This document shows, piece after piece, positions 31,443 to 44,018 of a DNA stretch of 64,000 nucleotides (position 1 is its first letter; each line of letters opens with the position of its first letter). Made by a program: the position numbers and the translations under genes. Source of the stretch: Actinoplanes subtropicus (GTDB lineage: Bacteria > Actinomycetota > Actinomycetes > Mycobacteriales > Micromonosporaceae). The notes under the pieces were generated by a model that searched no databases, was not told the origin of the DNA, and saw nothing but the letters and a program-made list of their open reading frames with translations. The stretch spans positions 55,620 to 119,619 of the forward strand of contig NZ_JOJL01000037.1 in NCBI RefSeq assembly GCF_000721705.1. The letters are read 5' to 3'.

Positions 31443-32853
31443 GGTACGCCTCCAGGCCGTGCCGGCCACCCTCGCGGCCGTAACCGGATTCCTTGTAACC
31501 GCCGAACGGCGACGTCGGGTCGAACTTGTTGAACGTGTTGGCCCAGACCACGCCGGCCCGCAACTGGTCGGCGACGGCCAGGATCCGGGAACCCTTCTCG
31601 GTCCAGATGCCGGCCGACAACCCGTACGGCGTGTTGTTGGCCTTTTCGATCGCCTCCTCCGGGGTCCGGAAGGTCAGCACCGACAGCACCGGTCCGAAGA
31701 TCTCTTCGCGGGCGATCCGGTGCGCCTGGGTCACCCCCGTGAAGATGGTCGGGGCGAACCAGAAGCCGCGATCGGGCAGCTCACACGGCGGCGACCAGCG
31801 CTCGGCGCCCTCCGAACTGCCAATTTCCGACAATTCGGTAATCCTGGCGAGCTGGGCCGCCGAGTTGATCGCGCCGATGTCGGTGTTCTTGTCCAGCGGG
31901 TCGCCCACCCGCAGCGTCGCCATCCGGCGCTTCAGCGAGGTGAGCAGTTCCTCGAAAAGAGACTCCTGCACCAGCAGCCGGGAGCCGGCGCAGCAGACGT
32001 GCCCCTGGTTGAAGAAGATGCCGTTGACGATGCCCTCGACCGCCTGGTCGATCGGCGCGTCGTCGAAGACGATGTTGGCCGCCTTGCCGCCCAGCTCGAG
32101 CGTGAGCTTCTTGCCGGTGCCGGCCACCGAACGGGCGATCTGCCGGCCCACCTCGGTCGAGCCGGTGAAGGCGACCTTGTCGACATCCGGGTGTTCCACC
32201 AGATAGCGGCCCGTGTCGCCGGCGCCCGTGATGATGTTGACGACGCCCGGCGGGAGGTCGGCCTGTCGGCACACGTCGGCGAAGAAGAGCGCCGACAGCG
32301 GGGTGGTCTCGGCCGGCTTGAGCACCACCGTGTTGCCCGCGGCGAGCGCCGGCGCGATCTTCCACGCCAGCATGAGCAGCGGGAAGTTCCACGGGATGAC
32401 CTGGCCGGCCACGCCCAGCGGCTTCGGGTCGGGGCCGAAACCCGCGTACGCCAGCTTGTCGGCCCAGCCCGCGTAGTAGAAGAAGTGCGCGGCGACCAGC
32501 GGCAGGTCGACGTCGCGCGACTCCTTGATCGGCTTGCCGTTGTCCAGCGACTCGAGGACGGCCAGCTCGCGGGAGCGCTCCTGGATGATCCGGGCGATCC
32601 GGAAGAGGTACTTGGCGCGCTCGGCGCCGGGCAGCGCCGACCAGGGGCCGAAGGCGCGCCGGGCGGCGGCGACCGCGCGATCCACATCCTCCGGCGCGGC
32701 CATGGCGACCTCGGCCAGGACTTCCTCGCTGGCCGGGTTGATCGTCTTGAAGGTGCCCTTGCCGTCGGAGAACTGACCGTCGATGAAGAGGCCGTAGGTG
32801 GGCTCGATGGTGACGATCGAGCGGGATTCCGGCGCGGGAGCGTAATCGAACAT
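31435..32853 (-). CDS. Aldehyde dehydrogenase
   Basis: A 472-residue NAD(P)-dependent aldehyde dehydrogenase. Cofactor motif IPWNFPLLMLAWKIAPALAAGN (IPWNFPLL and PALAAGN), catalytic Glu in LELGGKAANIVF, catalytic Cys in GHVCCAGSR, and EEIFGPVL are all present. It starts 8 bases after the deoC stop on the same strand, which suggests that the acetaldehyde formed by deoC is its substrate; this is inference from context. The next gene is a truncated copy of the same fold. Confidence 0.92.
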   Translation of the reverse strand: MFDYAPAPESRSIVTIEPTYGLFIDGQFSDGKGTFKTINPASEEVLAEVAMAAPEDVDRAVAAARRAFGPWSALPGAERAKYLFRIARIIQERSRELAVLESLDNGKPIKESRDVDLPLVAAHFFYYAGWADKLAYAGFGPDPKPLGVAGQVIPWNFPLLMLAWKIAPALAAGNTVVLKPAETTPLSALFFADVCRQADLPPGVVNIITGAGDTGRYLVEHPDVDKVAFTGSTEVGRQIARSVAGTGKKLTLELGGKAANIVFDDAPIDQAVEGIVNGIFFNQGHVCCAGSRLLVQESLFEELLTSLKRRMATLRVGDPLDKNTDIGAINSAAQLARITELSEIGSSEGAERWSPPCELPDRGFWFAPTIFTGVTQAHRIAREEIFGPVLSVLTFRTPEEAIEKANNTPYGLSAGIWTEKGSRILAVADQLRAGVVWANTFNKFDPTSPFGGYKESGYGREGGRHGLEAYLA

Positions 32854-32861
32854 GTGCGGCC

Positions 32862-33788
32862 TCAGTCCAGCGTGAAGTAGTCCGGACCGGCGTAGTGGCC
32901 GGTGGTGAGCTTGGTGTGCTGCATCAGCAGGTCGTTGAGCAGCGAGGAGGCGCCGAAGCGGAACCAGTCGGGGGAGAGCCAGTCGTCGCCGACCGTCTCG
33001 TTGATCAGCACCAGGTACTTGATGGCGTCCTTCGTCGTCCGGATGCCGCCGGCCGGCTTGACACCCACCTGACGCCCGTGCTCGGCGCGGAAGTCGCGCA
33101 CCGCCTCCAGCATGATCAGCGTGACCGGGAGGGTCGCCGCGACCGGGACCTTGCCAGTGGAGGTCTTGATGAAGTCGGCGCCGGCCAGCATCGCCAGCCA
33201 GGAGGCGCGGCGGACGTTGTCATACGTGCCGAGCTCGCCGGTCTCCAGGATGACCTTGAGGTGGGCCGCGCCGCACGCCTCCTTGACCGCCACGATCTCG
33301 TCGAACACCTTGGCGTAGTCGCCGGCCAGGAACGCGCCCCGGCTGATCACCATGTCGATCTCGTCGGCGCCGGCGGCCACCGCGTCGCGGGTGTCGGCCA
33401 GCTTCACGTCCAGCGGGGCCTGCCCGGACGGGAACGCCGTGGCCACGCTGGCCACATGCACCCCGCTGCCGGCCAGCACCGCCGCGGCGGTCGGGACCAT
33501 CGAGGGGTAGACGCAGACCGCGGCGACCGACGGGCAGCCCGGGTCGGCCGGGTCGGGACGCAGCGCCTTCGCCGAGAGAGCGCGGACCTTGCCCGGGGTG
33601 TCGGCGCCCTCGAGGGTGGTCAGGTCGACCATCCGGATCGCCAGGTCGATGGCCTTCGCCTTCGCCGTCGTCTTCACCGATCGGGTGCCGAGCGCGGCCG
33701 CCCTGGCCTCGACGCCCACCTTGTCGACCCCGGGAAGCCCGTGCAGGAGGGCCCGCAGGGTGCCGGTCGACGTCGCTGTCGCAGTCAT
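32862..33788 (-). CDS. deoC: Deoxyribose-phosphate aldolase
   Basis: A 308-residue class I aldolase that splits 2-deoxyribose-5-phosphate into glyceraldehyde-3-phosphate and acetaldehyde. The Schiff-base Lys is in ADFIKTSTGK; GADEIDMVI and GVKPAGGIRTT supply the conserved Asp and Lys. Length is typical of the longer actinobacterial form. It is the first gene of a minus-strand run (deoC, aldehyde dehydrogenase, truncated paralogue, acidic protein, IS110-like) and is divergent from upp with about 60 bases between. Confidence 0.95.
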   Translation of the reverse strand: MTATATSTGTLRALLHGLPGVDKVGVEARAAALGTRSVKTTAKAKAIDLAIRMVDLTTLEGADTPGKVRALSAKALRPDPADPGCPSVAAVCVYPSMVPTAAAVLAGSGVHVASVATAFPSGQAPLDVKLADTRDAVAAGADEIDMVISRGAFLAGDYAKVFDEIVAVKEACGAAHLKVILETGELGTYDNVRRASWLAMLAGADFIKTSTGKVPVAATLPVTLIMLEAVRDFRAEHGRQVGVKPAGGIRTTKDAIKYLVLINETVGDDWLSPDWFRFGASSLLNDLLMQHTKLTTGHYAGPDYFTLD

Positions 33789-33847
33789 GAAAGGGATTCT
33801 ACGCGGGGCGTTAACATATGATCTTGATGGACCGGTAGGTTGTCGCC

Positions 33848-34480
33848 GTGGACGTACTCGTTGTAGATCACCCGCTGGCCCAGACCCGGCTCACCGCGAT
33901 GCGCAACGCGGAGACCGACTCGGGCGTGTTCCGTGCCTCTCTGCACGAGCTCACCACGATGGTCGTCTATGAGGCGGCCCGCCTGTTCGCCGTCGAGAAG
34001 TACCCGATCACCACTCCGGTCGCGCCCGCCGAGGGCATCCGGCTGGCCAACCCGCCGCTGATCGTCCCCGTGCTCCGGGCCGGCCTGGGCATGGCCGACT
34101 CGGCGCTGGCCCTGCTTCCCGAGTCGTCGATGGGCTTCGTCGGCCTGGCCCGCGACGAGCACACCTTCGAGCCGCGGGCCTACATGGAGTCGCTGCCCGC
34201 CGACCTGGCCGGCCAGCCGGTCCTGGTCCTCGACCCGATGCTGGCCACGGGTGGCTCGCTGCTGCACTGCTGCCGCCTGCTGGTCGAGCGCGGCTGCACC
34301 GACGTCATCATCTGCTGCGTGCTGGCCGCCCCCGAGGGCATCGAGCGGCTGGACCAGTCCGGGCTCCCGTTGCGCCTGGTGACCGCCTCGATCGACCAGG
34401 GCCTGAACGACAAGGCCTACATCGTCCCCGGCCTGGGCGACGCCGGCGACCGCCAATTCGGCGGCATGCGCCGCTTCTGA
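33848..34480 (+). CDS. upp: Uracil phosphoribosyltransferase
   Basis: A 210-residue phosphoribosyltransferase that makes UMP from uracil and PRPP. The PRPP loop is VLDPMLATGGS, and the uracil-binding C-terminus GLNDKAYIVPGLGDAGDRQFGG is complete (here in pieces: LNDKAYIVPGLGDAGDR and QFGG). The GTG start at 33848 gives the usual MDVLVVDHPLAQTRLTAMRN-like N-terminus. It faces deoC, with both genes in pyrimidine recovery. A structured repeat follows the stop. Confidence 0.95.
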   Translation: MDVLVVDHPLAQTRLTAMRNAETDSGVFRASLHELTTMVVYEAARLFAVEKYPITTPVAPAEGIRLANPPLIVPVLRAGLGMADSALALLPESSMGFVGLARDEHTFEPRAYMESLPADLAGQPVLVLDPMLATGGSLLHCCRLLVERGCTDVIICCVLAAPEGIERLDQSGLPLRLVTASIDQGLNDKAYIVPGLGDAGDRQFGGMRRF

Positions 34481-34493
34481 CTTCCGCGGCCCA

Positions 34494-34608
34494 AGACCTG
34501 GTCGTCTCCCTTTCGCACTTTGGCCGTACGGGTCAGCGGAGTCCCCGGCACACCGGGGACTCGTGTGCATTCGTACGGCCAAAGCGCGAAAGAGAAACGC
34601 TCAGGTCT
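34494..34608. repeat. Nested inverted repeat, copy 1 of a three-copy intergenic element
   Basis: Two 37-base arms (34494-34530 and 34572-34608) match with five differences; on the minus strand three of these become G-U pairs. Inside is a 10-bp perfect hairpin (34539-34562). It occupies the convergent gap between upp and GPP34. Its left 43 bases recur at 36891-36933 with two changes. It probably acts as a bidirectional terminator, but the size and sequence conservation go beyond a plain terminator. Confidence 0.85.
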
Positions 34609-34611
34609 CCA

Positions 34612-35295
34612 TCACGCGGGTTTCGGGGCGCCGAGGGCGGCGGAGATCGCCTTGCCGAGGGTGTAGACGACCAGGGCGACGGCCGGGCGGACGACCGAGT
34701 CCTCCAGGTTCGCGGAGCCGGAGAAGCCGGCGCCGGCGGCGATCTCCTCGAGGCGCTGGTGGGCCCGCGCGGACTCCTCGGCCGGCAGGCGGAGCGCCGG
34801 CTCCATCCGGCTGGCGACCAGCAGGGTGGCCAGCGCGGCCGTGCGCTCGTCGCAGATGCTCTCGCCGGTCAGTGCCTCGGCCAGGCGGCGGCGGATCTCG
34901 GCCTCGAAGGCCGGGTCGGTGGTCGGGTAGCGATGGATGTGGATGTATTCCATCTGGGTCTCGTCGACGTCCTGCACCACGCCGCGGGCCACCAGGTCCT
35001 CCAGCACGCGGGTGCGCAGCCGGTGCCGCAGGCGCTGCACCCACTGGCTCGGCGTGTGCGGCTCGTCCGCGGCCGCCTTGGCCAGCACCGAGTCGGCGAT
35101 CGGCTCGCCGGTCGGGGTCGGGTCGAGGACCTTCAGGTAGCCGTCGGAATACGCTATCCGCCCCGCCAGCGCCAGGTCGACCAGCACGGCCGCGGACATG
35201 CCGAGGTCGAGCCCGATGCGGGAGCCGGTCGCCTTGCCGGTCTGGTCGTCGTAGGCGAGGAGGAGCAATTCCTCGGCGAGCGGAATGGTGGTCAT
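34612..35295 (-). CDS. GPP34/GOLPH3-family protein
   Basis: A 227-residue protein starting MTTIPLAEELLLLAYDDQTGK, with IGLDLGMSAAVLVDLALAGRI and SDGYLKVLDPTPTGEPI; the family alternates helices with a basic pocket. Eukaryotic GOLPH3 binds phosphatidylinositol-4-phosphate, whereas the bacterial members are of unknown role and are common in actinomycetes. The ATG at 35295 is preferred over the TTG three codons earlier. The end lies 4 bases from the nested repeat at 34494. Confidence 0.82.
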   Translation of the reverse strand: MTTIPLAEELLLLAYDDQTGKATGSRIGLDLGMSAAVLVDLALAGRIAYSDGYLKVLDPTPTGEPIADSVLAKAAADEPHTPSQWVQRLRHRLRTRVLEDLVARGVVQDVDETQMEYIHIHRYPTTDPAFEAEIRRRLAEALTGESICDERTAALATLLVASRMEPALRLPAEESARAHQRLEEIAAGAGFSGSANLEDSVVRPAVALVVYTLGKAISAALGAPKPA

Positions 35296-35346
35296 GGGAC
35301 GCAACGATAGTGTCCCGAGTCACGCGGAACGATCGCCAGGTCGGGT

Positions 35347-36354
35347 CTAAAGGCCCGCCAGGTCGGGCAGAACTCGATCTCGCTGGGCAAACCATGCCAA
35401 CGTGTCCCGGATGCCGTCGGCGACCGAGTGCTCGGGCCGCCAGCCCAGCAGCTCCGTGGCCCGGGCGCCGCGGGTGTACGCCCCCGCCTGGTCGCCCGGC
35501 CGGCGCGGTGACCGCTCGACCGCGACGGGCTCGTCGACCACCCGGTTGAACGCCTCGACCAGCTCGAAGACCGTGGTGCCGGTGCCGCTGCCCAGGTTGA
35601 TCACGGTGGACCGCCCGCCGGCGGCGAACAGCGAGTCGAAGGCATCGAGCGCGCGCAGGTGGGCGTCGGCGAGATCCCACACGTGGACGTAGTCGCGGAT
35701 GCCGGAGCCGTCCCGGGTCGGGTAGTCGGTGCCGGTGACCCGGAACGGCACGCCGTGGCGGTACGCCTCGATCAGTTTGCCCAGCGCGTGGCTCGGCGCC
35801 GGCATTTGCGGGCCGGTCCGCATCTTCGGGTCGGCGCCGATCGGGTTGAAGTACCGCAGCGAGAGCACCCGCAGCGGGGTGGCCGCGGCGATGTCGGTGA
35901 GCATCTGCTCGACCACGAGCTTGGTTCGCGCGTACGGGCTCGAGGCGGCCAGGGCCGAGCTCTCGTCGACGCTGAACTCGTCGTTCGGCTGGTAGATCGA
36001 CGCCGACGAGCTGAACACCAGGCGGGTGACGCCGCGCGCGATCAGCCGGTCGACCAGCTCGAGCGTCTTGGCCACGTTCTCCCGGTAGTAGTGGATCGGC
36101 CAGGTCACCGACTCGGGCACCACGATCAGCGCCGCGCAGTGCACCACGGCCGAGATGTCCGGATGGTCGGCGAAAATCCGGTCGAGAACCGCCTGGTCGG
36201 CGATGTCGCCCTGGTAGAACGGCCGGCCCTCGGCGAACTCACGACGACCGGTCACGAGATTGTCCAGGATCACCGGCTGGTGTCCCACGTCGATCAGGCA
36301 GGACGCGATCGTGCTCCCGATGAAGCCGGCGCCACCGGCGACGAGGACCTTCAC
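35347..36354 (-). CDS. UDP-glucose 4-epimerase homologue, second copy
   Basis: A 335-residue extended short-chain dehydrogenase: NAD motif GGAGFIGS, catalytic YARTK, RYFNPIGADP, and the galE-like GDQAGAYTRGARATELLGW. It is clearly different from the galE at 4473 (for example the added -RTGPQMPAPSHALGKLIEAY loop). The GTG at 36354 gives KVLVAGGAGFIGS. It could act on another UDP-sugar for envelope or exopolysaccharide; the substrate cannot be told. It is divergent from the NUDIX gene with 36 bases between. Confidence 0.9.
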   Translation of the reverse strand: MKVLVAGGAGFIGSTIASCLIDVGHQPVILDNLVTGRREFAEGRPFYQGDIADQAVLDRIFADHPDISAVVHCAALIVVPESVTWPIHYYRENVAKTLELVDRLIARGVTRLVFSSSASIYQPNDEFSVDESSALAASSPYARTKLVVEQMLTDIAAATPLRVLSLRYFNPIGADPKMRTGPQMPAPSHALGKLIEAYRHGVPFRVTGTDYPTRDGSGIRDYVHVWDLADAHLRALDAFDSLFAAGGRSTVINLGSGTGTTVFELVEAFNRVVDEPVAVERSPRRPGDQAGAYTRGARATELLGWRPEHSVADGIRDTLAWFAQRDRVLPDLAGL

Positions 36355-36390
36355 ACGGACCCTATCGGGCCGGATGCGCACAATTGTTAG

Positions 36391-36879
36391 GTGAAAGCGA
36401 CCCTGGCCACCCTCGGGTACCTCTTCTCCGAGGACGGCAAGAGCATCCTGATGATCCGCCGCGACGCCCGCCCCGACGACATCCACTACGGCTACTACAA
36501 CGGCCTCGGCGGCAAGCTGGAGCCCGGCGAGGACGTGGCCGCCGGCATGCGCCGCGAGATCCGCGAGGAGGCCGGCCTCGACTGCCACACCCTCGACCTC
36601 GCCGGCACCATCTCCTGGCCCGGCTTCGGCAAGGACGGCGGCAACTGGTTCGGCTTCCTGTTCCGCATCCGCTCGTGGAGCGGCACCCCGCTGACCGCCA
36701 ACCACGAGGGAACCCTGCACTGGATGCCGATATCCGACGTCCTGGCCGGAAACCTCCCGATGTGGGAGTCCGACCGCCACTTCCTCCCGTTGGTCTTCGC
36801 CGACGCCCCCGAGACTTTCCACGGCGTCATGCCCTTCACCAACGGCAAAGCTGTCAGCTGGTCCTATTCGACCCTCTAA
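36391..36879 (+). CDS. NUDIX hydrolase (8-oxo-dGTP diphosphatase-like)
   Basis: A 162-residue protein with a full Nudix box (GGKLEPGEDVAAGMRREI then REEAGL: G-5x-E-7x-REUxEExGU) at about 40-62. The N-terminal ATLGYLFSEDGKSILMIRR and late FTNGKAVSWSY resemble MTH1/YjhB-like sanitation enzymes for oxidised nucleotides. The substrate is uncertain. It is transcribed divergently from the galE-like gene and ends before copy 2 of the structured repeat. Confidence 0.87.
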   Translation: MKATLATLGYLFSEDGKSILMIRRDARPDDIHYGYYNGLGGKLEPGEDVAAGMRREIREEAGLDCHTLDLAGTISWPGFGKDGGNWFGFLFRIRSWSGTPLTANHEGTLHWMPISDVLAGNLPMWESDRHFLPLVFADAPETFHGVMPFTNGKAVSWSYSTL

Positions 36880-36890
36880 AAACCCGCGCG

Positions 36891-37013
36891 AGACCTGGTC
36901 GTTTCTCTTTCGCACTTTGGCCGTACGGGTCAGATGAGTCCCCCGTGTGCCGGGGCCGCTGGTTGCAACACCGGCCCCGACTCCGGCTTCCGGGCGGGCC
37001 CGGCCCAAGACCT
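36891..37013. repeat. Structured intergenic element, copy 2 of three
   Basis: Lies between the convergent NUDIX and mutase genes. The first 43 bases (36891-36933) match copy 1 at 41 of 43 positions. The remaining part contains a ggggccg/cggcccc stem around a gttgcaac centre, and aligns over about 110 bases with copy 3 at 43909. No open frame with normal codon use crosses it. Confidence 0.8.
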
Positions 37014-37029
37014 CACGCCGGCCTGACGG

Positions 37030-38673
37030 TCACACCCCGAGCGCGGCGGCGACCTCCTGGCGGAGGACCTGGAGGGCGGAGGACGCGCGGGTGCGGGCCG
37101 TTGCCACGTCGCCGTCGTCGACCGGTTCGACTACCTCCAGGTAGGCCTTGAGCTTGGGTTCCGTGCCGGACGGGCGGATCACTACGCGGGCGGCGGCGGT
37201 TCGGATCGTCAGGACGTCGTTTTCCGGCAGCAGGTCGTCGACGGCCGTCACCGGGGCGCCCAGCAGGGCTGCGGGCGGTTCGCGGCGGGCGCGGGCCATC
37301 AGGGCGCCGATCTCGGCCAGGTCGTCGACGCGGACCGAGAGCTGGTCGGTCGCGTGCACGCCGAACTCGGCCGCCAACTCGTCCAGCCGGTCGGCGATCG
37401 TCTGGCCGGACTCCATCAGCCCGGCCGTGAGCTCGGCGGCGGTCAGCGCCGCGGTGATCCCGTCCTTGTCGCGGACCAGGGACGGCGCGACGCAGTAGCC
37501 GAGCGCCTCCTCGTAGCCGAAGGCCAGCTCCTCGGCGGCCCGCACGATCCACTTGAAGCCGGTCAGGGTCTCGGCGTAGGGCACGCCGCGGGCCGCGCAC
37601 AGCCGGCCCAGCAGCTGCGACGAGACGATCGTCGTCGCGTACGTGCCGGGCACCCCCCGCCGGATCAGGTGGTCGGCGAGCAGTACGCCCAGCTCGTCCC
37701 CGCGCAGCGGCCGCCACGAGCCGTCGCCGGCCGGGATCGCCAGCGCGCACCGGTCGGCGTCCGGGTCGTTCGCGATCGCCAGGTCGGCGCGGCACGCCTT
37801 GGCCAGCGCGAGCAGCTGGTCCATCGCCCCGGGCTCCTCCGGGTTGGGGAAGGAGACCGTGGGGAACTCCGGGTCGGGCTCGGACTGGTCGGTCACCGGC
37901 ACCGGCACGCCGAACCCGGCCGTGGCGAACGCGGCGGCCAGCGTGCCGCCCCCGACGCCGTGCAGCGGGGTGTAGACCACGGTCAGGTCGCGCGGCCCGC
38001 CGGGGGTCAGCACGGCGGCGGCGCTCTGCACGTACCCCTGCACGATCTTCTCGTCGAGCAGCGTGCCCGGCACGCCCAGCCGGACCCCGGCGATCGGCCC
38101 GACCGCGCGGATGGCCGCCTCGATACCGGCGTCGGCCGGCGGCACGATCTGCGCGCCGGCGCCGCCCGGGCCGCCGAGCTGGCGTCCGAGGTAGACCTTG
38201 TAGCCGTTGTCCTGGGGCGGGTTGTGGCTGGCGGTGACCATCACGCCGGCCACCGCGTCGAGCGCCCGCACCGCGTAGGCGAGCACCGGGGTGGGCAGCG
38301 TCGAGGGCATGACCAGCGCCTCGCGCCCGGCGCCGGTGGCGACCCGCGCGGTGCGCTCGGCGAAGTCCCGGGAGCCGTAGCGGGCGTCGTAGCCGATCAC
38401 CAGCGGGCCGTCGCCGCCCTGCTCGTCCAGCCAGGCGACCAGCCCGGCCGCCGCCCGGGTGACCACCGCGAGGTTCATCCCGTTCGGCCCGGCCCGCAGG
38501 CGGCCGCGCAGGCCGGCCGTGCCGAAGGTCAGCGGGCCGGCGAACCGGTCGCGCAGCTCCTCGGTCGTGCCGGGCAGTCCGTCGATCAGCTCGCGAAGCT
38601 CGGCCCGGGTCTGCGGGTCGGGGTCGTCGGCGAGCCAGGCCTCCGCGGTCGCTCTCAGTTCTTCAGGCGCCAT
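37030..38673 (-). CDS. Phosphoglucomutase/phosphomannomutase (phosphopentomutase-capable) family enzyme
   Basis: A 547-residue alpha-D-phosphohexomutase. The active-site phosphoserine loop is TASHNPPQDNGYKVY, the metal loop is DPDADR, the sugar loop is GYEEALGY (GEEA-like), and the phosphate-binding loop is RPSGTEPKLK. Length and the RGRLRAGPNGMN segment match the PGM2/PMM-like group that includes phosphopentomutase activity. In this neighbourhood it may convert (deoxy)ribose-1-phosphate to the 5-phosphate for deoC, but glucose/mannose phosphates remain possible substrates. Confidence 0.9.
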   Translation of the reverse strand: MAPEELRATAEAWLADDPDPQTRAELRELIDGLPGTTEELRDRFAGPLTFGTAGLRGRLRAGPNGMNLAVVTRAAAGLVAWLDEQGGDGPLVIGYDARYGSRDFAERTARVATGAGREALVMPSTLPTPVLAYAVRALDAVAGVMVTASHNPPQDNGYKVYLGRQLGGPGGAGAQIVPPADAGIEAAIRAVGPIAGVRLGVPGTLLDEKIVQGYVQSAAAVLTPGGPRDLTVVYTPLHGVGGGTLAAAFATAGFGVPVPVTDQSEPDPEFPTVSFPNPEEPGAMDQLLALAKACRADLAIANDPDADRCALAIPAGDGSWRPLRGDELGVLLADHLIRRGVPGTYATTIVSSQLLGRLCAARGVPYAETLTGFKWIVRAAEELAFGYEEALGYCVAPSLVRDKDGITAALTAAELTAGLMESGQTIADRLDELAAEFGVHATDQLSVRVDDLAEIGALMARARREPPAALLGAPVTAVDDLLPENDVLTIRTAAARVVIRPSGTEPKLKAYLEVVEPVDDGDVATARTRASSALQVLRQEVAAALGV

Positions 38674-38700
38674 CTGGGATTGATAGCACGTGAGGAGAAG

Positions 38701-40629
<1,929 letters not shown>

Positions 40630-40824
40630 CGAGGGGATGTAGGGGGCTGTCGACCAACCCCGCTATCTTGCCGGTTGGGTACCCCGATTTGAAAGTCGCG
40701 ACGCCGACGATCCGGTTAACTCGACCGTCCGTGAGCGAGAAACTGCAGCGTGTCGCAATTTTCGGACGCTGTGTGCAAAACTCCTCACCCTCCCGCGCCT
40801 GAACGAAGCTTTAGGATCACGGTT

Positions 40825-42390
<1,566 letters not shown>

Positions 42391-42642
42391 ATCGGACTCG
42401 TGGTGTGGGTCATCACCTCCCCGGTCCGTTACACGTTGTAGGAGGTGGTGGGCTAGATGCTTCGCCGGGACGACACCCCGAGCATCTCCCACGCCGCCAT
42501 CGAAGGCTCTTATCAGGGCATTCGTGACCCTACGCAACTCAGCGTGCACGGGAATGACGTTGCACAGCGTCACCGAAATAGGTCTAAGCTGTCGCGCGTC
42601 AAGCAAACACGACAAACCTTCGAGAGCGATACGGAAACCGAC

Positions 42643-43899
42643 GTGACTACTACTCTCTCGGCGCCTGAAGAGGCCCCAGAAGAGTGGCCCGGGCCGCTGC
42701 CCGGCGCCGAGCCCCTGCCCGGCCGGCTGGACCGCTGGCTCGCCGTACACGGCGCGGAGCTCGTAGCGATTCGTCGGCACATTCACTCCCACCCCGAGCG
42801 CTCGCACCACGAGTTCGAGACCGCCGCGCTGATCGCCCGGGAACTGGCCGTGGCCGGCCTGTCGCCGCGGCTGCTGCCCAAGGGCAACGGCGTGATCTGC
42901 GACATCGGCGAGGGCGACCGGGTGGTGGCGTTCCGGGCCGACCTGGACGCGTTGCCGCTGGCCGACCTCAAGGACGTGCCGTACCGGTCGACCGTCGACG
43001 GGGTGGCGCACGCCTGCGGGCACGACGTACACACGACGGTTCTGCTCGGTCTTGGTCTTGCCCTGGCGCAGCTCGCCGAGCAGGGCAAGCTGCCCGGCAA
43101 GGTCCGGCTGATCTTCCAGCCGGCCGAGGAGAGCATCCCGTCCGGCGCGCCCGAGGTGGTCGCGGCCGGCGGGCTCAAGGACGTGGTCGCGATCTACGCG
43201 CTGCACTGCTACCCGCAGCTGCCGGCCGGCCTGGTCGGCGTGCGCTCCGGCCCGTTCACCGCGGCCGCGGACATCGTCCAGGTCAAGCTGACCGGTCCCG
43301 GCGGCCACACCGCCCGGCCGCACTTGACCGCCGACCTGGTGCACGCGCTGGGCCGGGTGGTGGTCGACGTGCCGGCCCTGGTGGACCGGCGGATCGACCC
43401 GCGGGCCGGGGTCTCCATGGTGTGGGGCTCGGTGCACGCCGGCGAGGCGTTCAACGCGATCCCGGCCGAGGGCCGCGCCACCGGTACGGTCCGCATCCTG
43501 AGCCGCGAGGCCTGGCGGGAGGCGCCCGAGCTGATCACCCAGCTGATCCGCGACGTGGTCGCCCCGACCGGCGCCGAGGTCGAGGTCACCTACCAGCGCG
43601 GCATGCCGCCGGTAATCAACGACCGGATGGCCACCGCGGTCATCGCCGGTGCCGCCGGCGCCGCGCTCGGCGCCGACCGCGTAGTCGAGGCCGAGATCAG
43701 CATGGGCGGCGAGGACTTCTCGTTCTACCTCGACCACGTGCCCGGCGCCATGATCCGCCTGGGCACCGGCTTCCCGGGCTCCGACAAGCGCTACGACCTG
43801 CACCAGGGCAGCTTCGACGTAGACGAAAGCGCCATCGGCTACGGCGTGCGCGTCTTCGTCCACACCGCGCTCGCGGCCCTGTCGACGGGCGCCTTCTAG
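42643..43899 (+). CDS. M20-family amidohydrolase/peptidase
   Basis: A 418-residue metal-dependent amidohydrolase of the M20D type. Metal and catalytic motifs include FRADLDALPL, HACGHDVHTTVLLG, FQPAEE with the catalytic Glu pair, and late ISMGGEDFSFY. Members hydrolyse N-acyl amino acids, hippurate-like or indole-acetyl-amino acids; the substrate is open. The GTG start at 42643 follows a 252-base gap that likely holds its promoter. An N-terminal segment of about 40 residues precedes the catalytic domain. It converges on the DUF4349 gene with copy 3 of the repeat between. Confidence 0.88.
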   Translation: MTTTLSAPEEAPEEWPGPLPGAEPLPGRLDRWLAVHGAELVAIRRHIHSHPERSHHEFETAALIARELAVAGLSPRLLPKGNGVICDIGEGDRVVAFRADLDALPLADLKDVPYRSTVDGVAHACGHDVHTTVLLGLGLALAQLAEQGKLPGKVRLIFQPAEESIPSGAPEVVAAGGLKDVVAIYALHCYPQLPAGLVGVRSGPFTAAADIVQVKLTGPGGHTARPHLTADLVHALGRVVVDVPALVDRRIDPRAGVSMVWGSVHAGEAFNAIPAEGRATGTVRILSREAWREAPELITQLIRDVVAPTGAEVEVTYQRGMPPVINDRMATAVIAGAAGAALGADRVVEAEISMGGEDFSFYLDHVPGAMIRLGTGFPGSDKRYDLHQGSFDVDESAIGYGVRVFVHTALAALSTGAF

Positions 43900-43908
43900 C
43901 TGCATTCG

Positions 43909-44018
43909 GTTTCGCGCTTCCACCGTACGAGCGTCAGACGAGCCCCCGGCGTGCCAGGGCCGGTAGCCGCAACAACAGCTCCGACCCCGGCCGCCGGGCG
44001 GGCCCGGCTCAAGACGCT
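43909..44018. repeat. Structured intergenic element, copy 3 of three
   Basis: Lies between the convergent M20 and DUF4349 genes, reaching the latter's stop codon. It aligns with copy 2 across about 110 bases, including tttcgc-cttt/c-ccgtacg, gtcaga-gagcccccg, the gcaaca segment and a conserved gccgccgggcgggcccggc-like end. It is more diverged than copies 1 and 2 are from each other. Confidence 0.7.

Noticed and set aside
36947..37144. Short open frames within repeat copies 2 and 3 that look alike (GRARxKT)
   Set aside because: Their likeness is explained by DNA repeat homology; no Shine-Dalgarno and poor codon use.
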